A stretch of DNA of 40,739 bases from a virus: the IMG/VR virus record IMGVR_UViG_3300021197_000699, positions 1 through 40,739 of that record, one strand, 5' to 3'. Made by a program: the position numbers and the translations under genes. The notes beneath the pieces were generated by a model. The model worked only from the letters and a program-made list of their open reading frames with translations, searched no databases and was not told the origin of the DNA. Numbering within the stretch: the first letter of the stretch is position 1; every line of letters starts with the position of its first letter. Positions 32,468 to 40,547 of the stretch are shown here, piece after piece.

Positions 32468-33667
32468 TTAACTTAGTATAAGTTGTACAACTTTTGGGTC
32501 AGCACTGGTATATGACTCTATAGCAGCACCTACTCCGCTGCCTGGCTCAAAACGAACACCTAGATCACGCATTGCAAGCTCAACCCCACCGAGAACACCC
32601 AACACCATTGTTTCATTAAGCCATCCAAGATGTCCAATTCGGAATACATTTCCATTAAGCGGTCCAAGTCCTGCTCCTAAACTAATGCCATATTCATTGT
32701 ATGCATGTAGTATAACATCATTTGCATCTGTTTGTCTATCTACAACAATACTAGTTACTGTATCACTTGCTGTGCTAGGATCTTTTGCGGCAATAGTAAG
32801 TCCCCAAGCATCCACAGCAGCTCTTACACCGCTGGCTAATCTATTGTGCCTTGCCCACACATTTTCCATGCCTTCTTCCAACAGTATGTCAGTGCCAGTA
32901 CGCAATCCGCGCATCAGAGTCATTGCAGGTGTATAAGGAAAATAGCCAGTTTCGTTACTAGCAATCATTGTACCAAAATCATAGTACTTCATTTTTGACT
33001 TCCACTTGCCACCTTTGATAATGTTTACAACACGTTCACTTAGTGCAACAACTACCAACCCTGTTGGCATCATAAAGCCTTTCTGTGATCCTGCAATCGC
33101 AACATCCACACGCCAGTCATCATGCCTATATTCAATACAGCCAATACTACTGATACCATCTACCATAAGCAGTGCAGGATGATCCAGTTCGTCTAGCAGT
33201 TCGCGCACTGCGCCAACATCACTAGTGACACCAGTTGCTGTTTCATTCTGGCAAACCATTACTGCTTTGATCATTTTACTTGTATCGCTTGCCAAAACTT
33301 CACGATAACCATCAAGTGGTGTTGCTTCGCCCCATTCAACACTTATATCATGCACTGCAAACTTCATGTCCTGGCACATTTGTACCCATAGTTTGCTGAA
33401 CTGCCCAAACTGGCTAACAAGCACACGGTCACCTTCAAAAAGCAAGTTTTCTAGTCCTGCTTGCCAACCGCCTGTGCCAGTACCTGGAAACACAACTACA
33501 CTGCCTGTTTCAGTTTTAAATACTTGTTTCAAATCTTCCATAAGAGGTTTGACAAAGCTGGGCAAGTCAGGTGCTCTGTGATCCTCTGTTGGGATATACA
33601 TACTTTGTGATATTCTGTTAGGCACGTTAGTAGGTCCGGGTACTGCTAGTGTTCTGTTCCCAATCAT
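32468..33667 (-). CDS. Serine/alanine-glyoxylate aminotransferase-like enzyme, class V (399 aa)
   Basis: A complete class V PLP enzyme: VPGPTNVP at the N-terminus, PGTGTGGWQAGL (phosphate loop), NETATGVTSD at 141-150, Asp170 in MVDGISSIGC, and Lys196 in AGSQKGFMMPTGL, ending with RIGHLGWLNE. This is the serine-glyoxylate/alanine-glyoxylate aminotransferase pattern, and the length is full. It would turn glyoxylate to glycine with Ser or Ala as donor. It looks like a host-derived metabolic gene placed directly upstream of the clamp loader. A small coupled ORF (ATGA overlap) precedes it. Related class V enzymes are not excluded. Confidence 0.9.
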   Translation of the reverse strand: MIGNRTLAVPGPTNVPNRISQSMYIPTEDHRAPDLPSFVKPLMEDLKQVFKTETGSVVVFPGTGTGGWQAGLENLLFEGDRVLVSQFGQFSKLWVQMCQDMKFAVHDISVEWGEATPLDGYREVLASDTSKMIKAVMVCQNETATGVTSDVGAVRELLDELDHPALLMVDGISSIGCIEYRHDDWRVDVAIAGSQKGFMMPTGLVVVALSERVVNIIKGGKWKSKMKYYDFGTMIASNETGYFPYTPAMTLMRGLRTGTDILLEEGMENVWARHNRLASGVRAAVDAWGLTIAAKDPSTASDTVTSIVVDRQTDANDVILHAYNEYGISLGAGLGPLNGNVFRIGHLGWLNETMVLGVLGGVELAMRDLGVRFEPGSGVGAAIESYTSADPKVVQLILS

Positions 33668-33837
33668 TTGGAAGCCTCCTTATATGAACCGTCTAGGTTA
33701 TAGTGTTTGCCATTGTATAGCGTACACAATAATGATGTGTATATGTCATACTTCTGGCGTAGTTGTTTATACCATGCTATGTAATGTTTACAGTGATTGA
33801 TAAAGGTCAAAATCTTCTTTGTAAAGGTCTTCAACAT
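33664..33837 (-). CDS. Small basic protein coupled to the aminotransferase (57 aa)
   Basis: An ATG at 33837 opens a 57-codon frame (MLKTFTKKIL..., ending GSYKEASK) whose TGA overlaps the aminotransferase ATG. It overlaps the upstream gene by 50 nt and fills the apparent 120-nt gap. It is Lys/Tyr-rich. Its own ribosome site is weak (GAG 5 nt upstream), but the aminotransferase's AAGGAGG site lies in its last codons. Function unknown. Confidence 0.5.
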   Translation of the reverse strand: MLKTFTKKILTFINHCKHYIAWYKQLRQKYDIYTSLLCTLYNGKHYNLDGSYKEASK

Positions 33838-34327
33838 TGCACTCTTCTATAAAAAAATTAATTAGTGCTATTAACGCAGGGTCTGCGTTCTCTGGATATA
33901 GTTCAAACGACTCGTATACATTGTCAGTTGCCCACGCATCAAAATCGTCTAGTTTAACGAACTGCCAAGTGATATTCTTGTAACGCTCACTTGCACTGGT
34001 TTGTCTTTGCAGATGCACCGGATCAATGTTATGCCAATCTTTAGGATCATCTTCCAGTGTTTCACGCAGTAATTCTTCTGTATACTGCCACTGCACCATT
34101 GGCTCTTTGCCTTGTGCTACCGCAAAGCGTTTGGTTACTGTTTGAATCTGCTTTGGCAATCTACCGTTAGGATTCCTTACAAGGTAAATTGCTGTTGCTT
34201 CTTCAATCTTTTTTACATCTGCATCACCAAGTTGTACAAAGCCGTTTTGTTCGCCCCATGCAACAATACTGCGTCTAGCACATTTAGGGCTAGTTCCTAT
34301 CAGATGTTTGCCGTTCCATATCACCAT
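33788..34327 (-). CDS. Divergent sulfotransferase-like protein (179 aa)
   Basis: TSPKCARRSIVAWGEQNGF near the N-terminus resembles the PK(C/T)xxTS 5'-phosphosulfate loop, and AIYLVRNPNGRLPKQIQ resembles the vRdPyeRlvS 3'-phosphate motif. The family's Thr/Ser in the first loop is partly kept, and the protein is short. It may be a degenerate or very small sulfotransferase. It overlaps the upstream coiled-coil gene by 38 nt. Confidence 0.6.
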   Translation of the reverse strand: MVIWNGKHLIGTSPKCARRSIVAWGEQNGFVQLGDADVKKIEEATAIYLVRNPNGRLPKQIQTVTKRFAVAQGKEPMVQWQYTEELLRETLEDDPKDWHNIDPVHLQRQTSASERYKNITWQFVKLDDFDAWATDNVYESFELYPENADPALIALINFFIEECNVEDLYKEDFDLYQSL

Positions 34328-34478
34328 CGACTAAATTTGCAATACGTTTATACAATGTATAAACCTGTTCTTGCAGTTCCTTTATATTGTGTCTTAACAA
34401 CTCATTTTCTGCTTGTGTTGCTAACATTTGTTTCCTGTATACTTCTGCATCACTTTGGGTATGATCTTTGTAAGTCAT
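34290..34478 (-). CDS. Small coiled-coil protein (62 aa)
   Basis: A helical heptad pattern covers residues 17-50 (ATQAENELLRHNIKELQEQV). The ATG at 34478 immediately follows the GroES-like gene, with GGAGGT upstream. Probably oligomeric; function unknown. Confidence 0.65.
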   Translation of the reverse strand: MTYKDHTQSDAEVYRKQMLATQAENELLRHNIKELQEQVYTLYKRIANLVDGDMERQTSDRN

Positions 34479-34865
34479 TTAGACCTCCATTTTGCCTACA
34501 CTTACCTTGCCTTGATATGCACGATTCTGATGCCCGGCGGTTGCTTTAAAGATTGTATCAGCAGGTTCTTCATCCTGGATACCCAATACATCGTCAGGAT
34601 CAACCGTGCGCACTGTTTCGCCATTTAGTTCAAAGCCGCGGCTCCAGCGTCCATGTGCTACTAGTACATACTGTCCCACACTAACATCCTGTTGTTCATT
34701 GCCAACGGCAACTACTTCGCCCCAGCGAGGATGAATGCCACCAACTTTGCCATCATCACTTAGTACAATAATTCCACCTGGAGTTTTGTGTCCAGCGAAA
34801 TCCATATTACGCACAAGAATGCCGCTACGCAATGGCTTAAAAATACCTTCAACTCTTGTATTCAT
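34479..34865 (-). CDS. GroES/gp31-like co-chaperonin (128 aa)
   Basis: PLRSGILVRNM, a mobile-loop-like segment, then GGIIVLSDDGK, and later RWGEVVAVGNEQ, VGQYVLVAHGRWSR and VDPDDVLGIQDE follow the Cpn10 layout (beta barrel, loop with hydrophobic GGIIV tip, C-terminal acidic strand). T4 uses gp31 in place of GroES to fold the capsid protein, and this protein could do the same with host GroEL. A C-terminal extension of about 30 residues is not typical of GroES. It lies 1 nt after its upstream neighbour. Confidence 0.75.
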   Translation of the reverse strand: MNTRVEGIFKPLRSGILVRNMDFAGHKTPGGIIVLSDDGKVGGIHPRWGEVVAVGNEQQDVSVGQYVLVAHGRWSRGFELNGETVRTVDPDDVLGIQDEEPADTIFKATAGHQNRAYQGKVSVGKMEV

Positions 34866-35282
34866 TTATTCCTCCGTAGTTTTCTTTGCTGCCGCTACTG
34901 CCGCAGCCAACCCACCTGTTGGCGTTTTAGGTTTTTCTTCTGCCTTTACTTCAACTGTTTCAGTAGGCACTGTCATGTTTTCTACAGGAGCAGGTTCTAC
35001 TTGTATTTGTGGTTCCCAGTCTTGCCAATCATCATCTGCTTCTAATCCTGTACCTTCTGGAATAGCACCATCCTGAGGAACCATAGTGTTTAGTTCATTG
35101 TACTCGCGCATAATATCTTCGCGACTTTTTGTAATACTACCATCTGGCGCAATTTCATCGCCGCGAGCATTTACATTCATGTTGCCCAGTGCAGGCACAG
35201 TTTCATTATTCAATAGTAGAGCACCAAAGTCTACTTGTTGACCGCTTGATGTTCTGTAAGTTTTGCCACGTTTAGGTGCCAT
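34866..35282 (-). CDS. Phage protein of unknown function, acidic Pro/Ala tail (138 aa)
   Basis: RGKTYRTSSGQQVDFGALLLNN and VNARGDEIAPDGSI give a recognisable N-terminal block; I recall similar proteins in marine T4-like phages, without assigned role. The second half is acidic, Pro/Val/Ala-rich and probably disordered. GGAGAATTGAA precedes the ATG and a sigma70-like promoter lies just upstream. Confidence 0.75.
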   Translation of the reverse strand: MAPKRGKTYRTSSGQQVDFGALLLNNETVPALGNMNVNARGDEIAPDGSITKSREDIMREYNELNTMVPQDGAIPEGTGLEADDDWQDWEPQIQVEPAPVENMTVPTETVEVKAEEKPKTPTGGLAAAVAAAKKTTEE

Positions 35283-35307
35283 TTCAATTCTCCTATTATA
35301 TGCGTAT

Positions 35308-35336
35308 ATTATATACTTATCTTAAAAATTCTGCAA
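35308..35336 (-). promoter_or_regulatory. Sigma70-like promoter
   Basis: TTGCAG (35336-35331), a 17-nt spacer and perfect TATAAT (35313-35308). It overlaps the end of the DnaE-like fragment and would drive the 34866-gene and the GroES-like gene. Confidence 0.5.
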
Positions 35337-35832
35337 TATCTAAATCATAGTAAAGACTATCAATTTTGTGTACGCCTATTAGATAAAGCACATAACTTGC
35401 TACACTCGATCCTCTGCCTACACCCCAAACAATGTCTTGCTCTCGCATAACATCTACAATGTAAACAAGAAAGCGCAGTAGGTCAAACATATCTCGTTCT
35501 TGATACAACAACAGTTCTGTGCCTACACGTTGTAGTTCTGCATCTGTGTTACATAGTTTTAACAGATATTCTGCAATGTCTAACTGCTTATACTTTTCAG
35601 GCATGTGCCAGTTGCTTTGATTATTATTATGATACTGTGCTACATCAACGCCTATTTCATCTAATTGTGTTATAAACATGTTTAAATGAAGTTTCTTAGA
35701 TGCACTATTAAACTGATCACTATCTTGTAAACACAAGTTAGAAACATCAAGTGCAGGATCAGAATACAGCATCTCTACTGCCTGATTCTCACTCAGTACC
35801 TGTCTACTATATTTGTCAAGCAATATCGTCAT
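35317..35832 (-). CDS. DnaE-like (Pol III alpha) fragment protein (171 aa)
   Basis: The C-terminus WGVGRGSSVASYVLYLIGVHK followed by IDSLYYDLDIAEFL (split here) matches the GRGSxAxSLVAYxLGI..DPLxYDLxFERFL block of C-family polymerases, with GRGSS at 139-143. The catalytic Asp motif that follows in DnaE is missing: the protein stops 28 residues after GRGSS. It is not a polymerase by itself. I choose the ATG at 35832. It may be a remnant, or a decoy that binds nucleotide, clamp or host replisome parts. Confidence 0.7.
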   Translation of the reverse strand: MTILLDKYSRQVLSENQAVEMLYSDPALDVSNLCLQDSDQFNSASKKLHLNMFITQLDEIGVDVAQYHNNNQSNWHMPEKYKQLDIAEYLLKLCNTDAELQRVGTELLLYQERDMFDLLRFLVYIVDVMREQDIVWGVGRGSSVASYVLYLIGVHKIDSLYYDLDIAEFLR

Positions 35833-36436
35833 TATCACTCTTTGGTGGCTTTTTAAAATCTTTCAAACTAATTACATCTGCTTCTTTAGGTGCATCTTCA
35901 TACTGCAGGTCAACTTCATCCCAGGGATGATCTACAATTTTAAGTCCTTCGTGCAACAAAAACAGTTGCGGTGTAGGCTTGTACCAATACTTTACATATG
36001 CTTCCAAGTCCGGTTCATCCTCAAACAGTTCAAGCAAGTTTTCATTTCCGCCATCTGCTTCACTAAAGTTATGGCTTACACTTCGTGCCTGATGGCTATT
36101 AATAGTAATACTGTCTACATAAAACACTTCTTCACACATGCTGTTGATCTTAGTGTACAAGCACATTGCAATTAGATGATCCCATGGATCGTCCGGAAAC
36201 ACATGTACCTGTGCTTTAAACGGAATCTCATTAAGCAACTTTAAATTGTGACTGCCTACAAAAATACTGTTATCCAATACCTCATGAATATAGTATTGTA
36301 TACGTTCCATTGCCTTGTTGTAAAGTTTATTTCTACTAGTGTTGGGCATAAGTTGGACTGTAATATTCCAAGTGTTTGGAATAATTACATCCTCGATAAT
36401 CATTGTAGTGTTAAAGGTTTCGTTAAGTTCTATCAT
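35816..36436 (-). CDS. Conserved-looking phage protein of unknown function (206 aa)
   Basis: A soluble protein with PFKAQVHVFPDDPWDHLIAMCL in the centre and an acidic, Lys-rich tail (SLKDFKKPPKSDNDD). I recall similar proteins in marine T4-like phages as hypothetical. It sits in the replication block and overlaps the next gene by 17 nt. Confidence 0.75.
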   Translation of the reverse strand: MIELNETFNTTMIIEDVIIPNTWNITVQLMPNTSRNKLYNKAMERIQYYIHEVLDNSIFVGSHNLKLLNEIPFKAQVHVFPDDPWDHLIAMCLYTKINSMCEEVFYVDSITINSHQARSVSHNFSEADGGNENLLELFEDEPDLEAYVKYWYKPTPQLFLLHEGLKIVDHPWDEVDLQYEDAPKEADVISLKDFKKPPKSDNDDIA

Positions 36437-36685
36437 TTAAATGTCGATTAAATCGTCCCAGTTTGTGCCTTTGCTGTCAGCATTTTCGTTTGCTTGTTGT
36501 GTTCGCTCTCTGTCTCTGCGCATTGATTCTTCTCTGTAATCATTTAACATAAGTTCTACTTGTGAAATCATATTTGCGTTACCAGTTTGATGTCCGTAGA
36601 TAATACGCTTTTGCAACTCGCCTTGTTTTTTTTGCAAGTCTGCATCGCTCAGTTCTCTTAGATTTGGTGTAAGTGGATGGTTCAT
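36437..36685 (-). CDS. Small helical protein of unknown function (82 aa)
   Basis: Two helices (LSDADLQKKQGELQKRI; ISQVELMLNDYREESMRR) and an acidic end NWDDLIDI. A short acidic-hydrophobic C-terminus resembles clamp-binding tails of T4 transcription proteins gp33/gp55, but this is weak. Overlaps its upstream neighbour by ATGA. Confidence 0.65.
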   Translation of the reverse strand: MNHPLTPNLRELSDADLQKKQGELQKRIIYGHQTGNANMISQVELMLNDYREESMRRDRERTQQANENADSKGTNWDDLIDI

Positions 36686-36885
36686 CTTAGTCCGTCCCTG
36701 CGTTGTTCACAGTATGTGTTGAACGTTGTCCAGTTTCGCCACACAAGCCAAGCACCTAGCGCACTCCATAGCATGCTAGGAATCAACATTAGTTTAAGAC
36801 TAAACATTAAAAGTACAGCAAACACTGCACATACGATGTGATCTTTAGAGGTCACCGTCTTGCCTGTTCTCGCTATAGTATGCAT
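36682..36885 (-). CDS. Small membrane protein (about 67 aa)
   Basis: One or two hydrophobic segments (HIVCAVFAVLLMFSLKLMLI; SMLWSALGAWLVW). I place the start at ATG 36885 with AGGCGG 8 nt upstream; a longer frame from TTG 36936 would overlap mazG more deeply. Function unknown. Confidence 0.6.
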   Translation of the reverse strand: MHTIARTGKTVTSKDHIVCAVFAVLLMFSLKLMLIPSMLWSALGAWLVWRNWTTFNTYCEQRRDGLR

Positions 36886-37252
36886 CAAATGATCCGCCTG
36901 GATAACGTGCTTCCAGTTTGCGTACATTCTCTGCAATTACATCGTTAGGATCAATGTTAAGAGCGCGGCAACTATTAATCCAGTACCACATAATATCACC
37001 CAGTTCTCGTTTTGCATGAAATTGAGTCTCCTCTGATAAAGGTTTTCCTTGGAAAATGCACTTTTTTACAATTTCCATGAACTCGCCGCCTTCAGCACTT
37101 ATGCCGACAGCACCTGTTAGTAGCAAACTTACGTTTACGCCACTTTCTTCTAGTTTGCTAATAGCCATAGCCATTTCGCCACTATCGTTAGATTCTTGTG
37201 ATGTTACTTCTTGTACGAAGTCTTGATACTTGTTTAAGTCAATTTTGTTCAT
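36845..37252 (-). CDS. mazG: MazG-like NTP pyrophosphohydrolase (135 aa)
   Basis: AEGGEFMEIVKKC and KRELGDIMWYW give the ExxE...ExxD metal-binding motif of all-alpha NTP pyrophosphatases. The tail RKLEARYPGGSFDAYYSENR is also usual in phage MazG. It hydrolyses NTPs to NMP and PPi, and in marine phages is thought to clean nucleotide pools or alter stringent-response signals. AGAGGT precedes the ATG; a strong promoter lies just upstream. Confidence 0.9.
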   Translation of the reverse strand: MNKIDLNKYQDFVQEVTSQESNDSGEMAMAISKLEESGVNVSLLLTGAVGISAEGGEFMEIVKKCIFQGKPLSEETQFHAKRELGDIMWYWINSCRALNIDPNDVIAENVRKLEARYPGGSFDAYYSENRQDGDL

Positions 37253-37275
37253 AGATACCTCTTATATAATGTTAT

Positions 37276-37303
37276 ATTATACAGGATATAGAGTCAAAGT
37301 CAA
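37276..37303 (-). promoter_or_regulatory. Sigma70-like early promoter
   Basis: TTGACT (37303-37298) directly followed by a second TTGACT, with a 16-nt spacer from the first to a perfect TATAAT (37281-37276). It drives mazG and the replication genes. The GTTGAC(A/T) start with CT-rich spacer is like those at 30807 and 31515. Confidence 0.75.
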
Positions 37304-37306
37304 CTG

Positions 37307-38035
37307 TTAAATTGCTTGTAGAACTAGTTTTTTCCAAATTACAGTACTGCCGTCATGTGTACCTGTGCATACATATAGGTTAGTTGCATCTGCTGCAATG
37401 TCGCCTGCTTTATCGCCGGCTTGTCCAGCCGCTACTGCAGTGCGTACTTCAATTGCTCTGCTATTACGCAAACAATCAATAACAGCAATACTAGAACCGC
37501 TATCATCTGTAACAAATTCAAAGATGTGTACGCCAGTTCTGTCAGGTGTGATAACTCTTGCGCCATTGCTGCCAATTAGTTGATCTTGCCCAATGTCTAC
37601 TGCACTTGGTAGTGTGATAGTGTGCGCTACATTTGCAACGTTAATTTCAACACGGATTGTGCCTACTTTGCCACTTGCTGGGAAGTTACTAAATGCAAGT
37701 GTAATACTTCCGCTTGTAGTCGCTGTTACATACGGGCCATCTTCATAATCACATGTCACTGTTCCACTAACAGATCCTTTAGCAATACGAGTTTCACTCA
37801 TATCCTTTAGTTCAAAATCTTCCATAACAGCACCAGCGCCGTCATTATTTAGACTCTCACCACTTAGCGCACTCTTAAGTACTGCTTTTGCTTCCAGGTC
37901 ACTGATCTCTGTCTTAGCAGTATCTAGTGCTGTTTTTAGGTTTGTAAAGTTATCACGAAATCCTTGGCTGTCATTGTCCTGACCTGCCACTGGATACGCT
38001 GTGTCAATACCTGTTGTAATAATTCCGCTTGCCAT
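37307..38035 (-). CDS. Virion structural protein, baseplate/fibre type (242 aa)
   Basis: IITTGIDTAYPVAGQDNDSQG, FRDNFTNLKTALDTAKTEI (coiled coil) and a beta-rich C-terminus. I recall this N-terminal block as a recurrent one in T4-like marine phage structural proteins. A late-type motif lies 35 nt upstream with GGAG before the ATG. Probably a trimeric baseplate or fibre component. Confidence 0.8.
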   Translation of the reverse strand: MASGIITTGIDTAYPVAGQDNDSQGFRDNFTNLKTALDTAKTEISDLEAKAVLKSALSGESLNNDGAGAVMEDFELKDMSETRIAKGSVSGTVTCDYEDGPYVTATTSGSITLAFSNFPASGKVGTIRVEINVANVAHTITLPSAVDIGQDQLIGSNGARVITPDRTGVHIFEFVTDDSGSSIAVIDCLRNSRAIEVRTAVAAGQAGDKAGDIAADATNLYVCTGTHDGSTVIWKKLVLQAI

Positions 38036-38069
38036 TATCTATAAACTCCGTTTGTGGAAACTGTGCATA

Positions 38070-38076
38070 TATTTAT
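38070..38076 (-). promoter_or_regulatory. T4-type late promoter motif (ATAAATA)
   Basis: The minus strand reads GATAAATATATGC, 35 nt before the ATG at 38035, overlapping the stop region of the 816-residue gene. Confidence 0.5.
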
Positions 38077-40523
38077 CTTTCCGTGTAAGGCAGTCTATCA
38101 AAAGGTCCTGCCTGTGGGAATTTAATATACTTGTCGCCGTCATCTTGACTTGCATAATTGTCTATAAATCTAAAGAAATTTGTGCCGCCATTATCAAATG
38201 TTGTAGTAGGATCTGTAACATCAAAAGTAGTTTCGTCAGTTATTGTAAACTTGTTTGATGACTTATCGTAGTACTTGCTTAAATTATTATCTAGAATAAA
38301 TCTATCAACTTCAAAACTTATCTTTTTAATATCTAGATTAGCGGTTTTAATGCGCTGTTCTAGTCTATATTTAATTTTAGCACTAGTGCCGGGCTTACAG
38401 TATACAATAGGTGCTGCAAGTTTCCATCCTAACACAGTATCATCTGCTTGTTTATCCTGCATCCAATTTGGTAATACCTTACGTTCTAGTATTTGGTAAC
38501 CAATGTCTGTTTTAAGTCTGCTGCGCATATTTTCTATGCTGTTAGGATATACATAGTAATCATTTGCTTGTGAAGCAAGATAATGTCCGTGGCTAACATC
38601 TGGATTACTATCTGAAACATTAATTGGATTTGCCCAAGTAGTATTGTTACTGCGCACATCTTGTCTTAGCACAGGGCCTGCACTTAATCCAGTAGTTGGA
38701 TCTGTGCCTTGTTTGTTGTCAACAAGTTCTACATAAACAATTTCATATTTTACTGTGCCGTCACTATTAAGTGCTCTTGCAGTTTTAAATCCACCAAACC
38801 TCAGTGTGTTATTCCAGAAGTTCTTACTCATTGCCTCAACATAGTCTGTTTCTGGCACTGGTGATAAGCCTGCTGCAATCATAGTGCGTATGTCTTTTTG
38901 AACACCGAATGCATAATCACTAGGTCTATAAACATCTTGTTGAGGAATATCATCATTGTTTTGTATTAAACTATCATATACGTCTCTTTGGTCTTGTGGC
39001 GGCAATGCACGAGCAAATAAACTTTCATATGGCTTGTTAGTATCTGCATCAACTGTAACAGTGAATTTTTTAAAGGTGTCAATGACTCCGTCTGAACTGT
39101 AGATTCTAACTGTAAATTCGTGTATGCTTTCAAAGGTAGTTTCGTTGGTGTATAAATCTTCAATGTCAAATGTAGTAATGCCTGTGTCAAACACCATTGT
39201 TTCAAAACTAACTCTGCCAATCAACAGCCCGCTGCTGTTTAGTCTAAGTCCTTGAGGAAGATTTTGTACTGCACCTATGCTTCGTTTAAGTTCATACTGC
39301 ACAGGTCTACTATCACTAATAGTTGCGATAACATCTAACTCGCTTTGCTCACCTGTTTTAATTATGCCCAAATCACTATCGGGCCAAGTGATGACACTAT
39401 CAATATCACCTTCAATAGTCATTGTGAAACTAATTGTGTCTTGGCTTACATAGTCTGTATTATCACGCTTGCGACAGAAAATACCAAAACTATAGCTTGC
39501 GGTTGTACTTGCTTGTGCAGGAATATAGCCGCTTATCCACCCACTTGCAGGATCTAATACAAGTCCAGTTGGTAGATTTGCAGTCTCAACGTCAAAATTT
39601 AAACTATCAAAACCCAGTGTTGCTCCGTCAAAGCCGCCAGTTAACTGAAACTCAAGCACGTCACCATCAAAATCTTTGCCAAGTACTTGGAAACTAAAGT
39701 AGTTGTCATGCTTGATTGTTCCAAGTTCTGTTGCCTGTGTAAGCATGGCAGGCCTGCGAAAGTTAGTTTGACTTGCATCCAGCAAACTGTTAATGTCTGT
39801 GTCTGTGCTTTGACTTGCATAGTTGTCTGCAGTAATAAGGTCAATATCAGCAGTAACAATATTGCGACTTAGTGCATATAAACTATATGTCTTTAAATCA
39901 ATTTGTTTGCTGTCACTTACTTCAACTGTAAACTCGTAGTTTTTGTTAACACTTTTAGTGCCAAAGTCCCATTCGCCAATATCAAAATTATTAACATCAA
40001 ATCCTGGCGCACCAGTTATTGTGGCAAATGGTTCGATAGACCCTAAAATACGACCACTAGTACTAATACTCAATCCGTCAGGCAAATTACCACTTTGTAA
40101 CCGCCATGTAAGTGTATCACCTGGATCGGGATCTGTTGCTGTTAGTTGCACATCAACTTTATCACCATCAAAGTATGAACCTAAGTTTTCTGCTGGAAGT
40201 GTGTTAATAACAGGAGCATCCTGTCCTGTAACAGTCATTTCAAACACACGGTCTGCTACAGTACCATCTAGGCTGGTTGCACGAACAACAAACTTACTGG
40301 TTACGTCCTGTGCAATCTCAGTTGGAACACCTTGGATATAATCGTAGTTTTTAGGATTGCCTTCTAGTATACCGTTTTGTGTAACACGAATGCCAACAGG
40401 AAGAACACCAGCAAGATACAAGTAGGACTCTGCATTGTCTGCACTTAATTGTACTTGATAAAATTCACCTTCAACAACAGTGCCTAAATCACCTGGTGGT
40501 GTTACCCATACTGGAGCCGTCAT
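38073..40523 (-). CDS. Large virion protein with putative-Ig (He_PIG-like) repeats (816 aa)
   Basis: Four copies of the motif LPxGLxxxxxGxIxG can be seen: LPVGIRVTQNGILEG (41-55), LPDGLSISTSGRILG (147-161), LPTGLVLDPASGWISG (about 316) and LPQGLRLNSSGLLIG (about 421). This is the cadherin/putative-Ig repeat (He_PIG type) of adhesive proteins. The C-terminal half (from about 500) has no repeat and may hold the virion attachment part. DPDPGD type acidic loops suggest Ca binding. A tail fibre or baseplate-associated adhesin is likely. Confidence 0.85.
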   Translation of the reverse strand: MTAPVWVTPPGDLGTVVEGEFYQVQLSADNAESYLYLAGVLPVGIRVTQNGILEGNPKNYDYIQGVPTEIAQDVTSKFVVRATSLDGTVADRVFEMTVTGQDAPVINTLPAENLGSYFDGDKVDVQLTATDPDPGDTLTWRLQSGNLPDGLSISTSGRILGSIEPFATITGAPGFDVNNFDIGEWDFGTKSVNKNYEFTVEVSDSKQIDLKTYSLYALSRNIVTADIDLITADNYASQSTDTDINSLLDASQTNFRRPAMLTQATELGTIKHDNYFSFQVLGKDFDGDVLEFQLTGGFDGATLGFDSLNFDVETANLPTGLVLDPASGWISGYIPAQASTTASYSFGIFCRKRDNTDYVSQDTISFTMTIEGDIDSVITWPDSDLGIIKTGEQSELDVIATISDSRPVQYELKRSIGAVQNLPQGLRLNSSGLLIGRVSFETMVFDTGITTFDIEDLYTNETTFESIHEFTVRIYSSDGVIDTFKKFTVTVDADTNKPYESLFARALPPQDQRDVYDSLIQNNDDIPQQDVYRPSDYAFGVQKDIRTMIAAGLSPVPETDYVEAMSKNFWNNTLRFGGFKTARALNSDGTVKYEIVYVELVDNKQGTDPTTGLSAGPVLRQDVRSNNTTWANPINVSDSNPDVSHGHYLASQANDYYVYPNSIENMRSRLKTDIGYQILERKVLPNWMQDKQADDTVLGWKLAAPIVYCKPGTSAKIKYRLEQRIKTANLDIKKISFEVDRFILDNNLSKYYDKSSNKFTITDETTFDVTDPTTTFDNGGTNFFRFIDNYASQDDGDKYIKFPQAGPFDRLPYTER

Positions 40524-40547
40524 GCTCTAATACTCCTCATTATAGAG

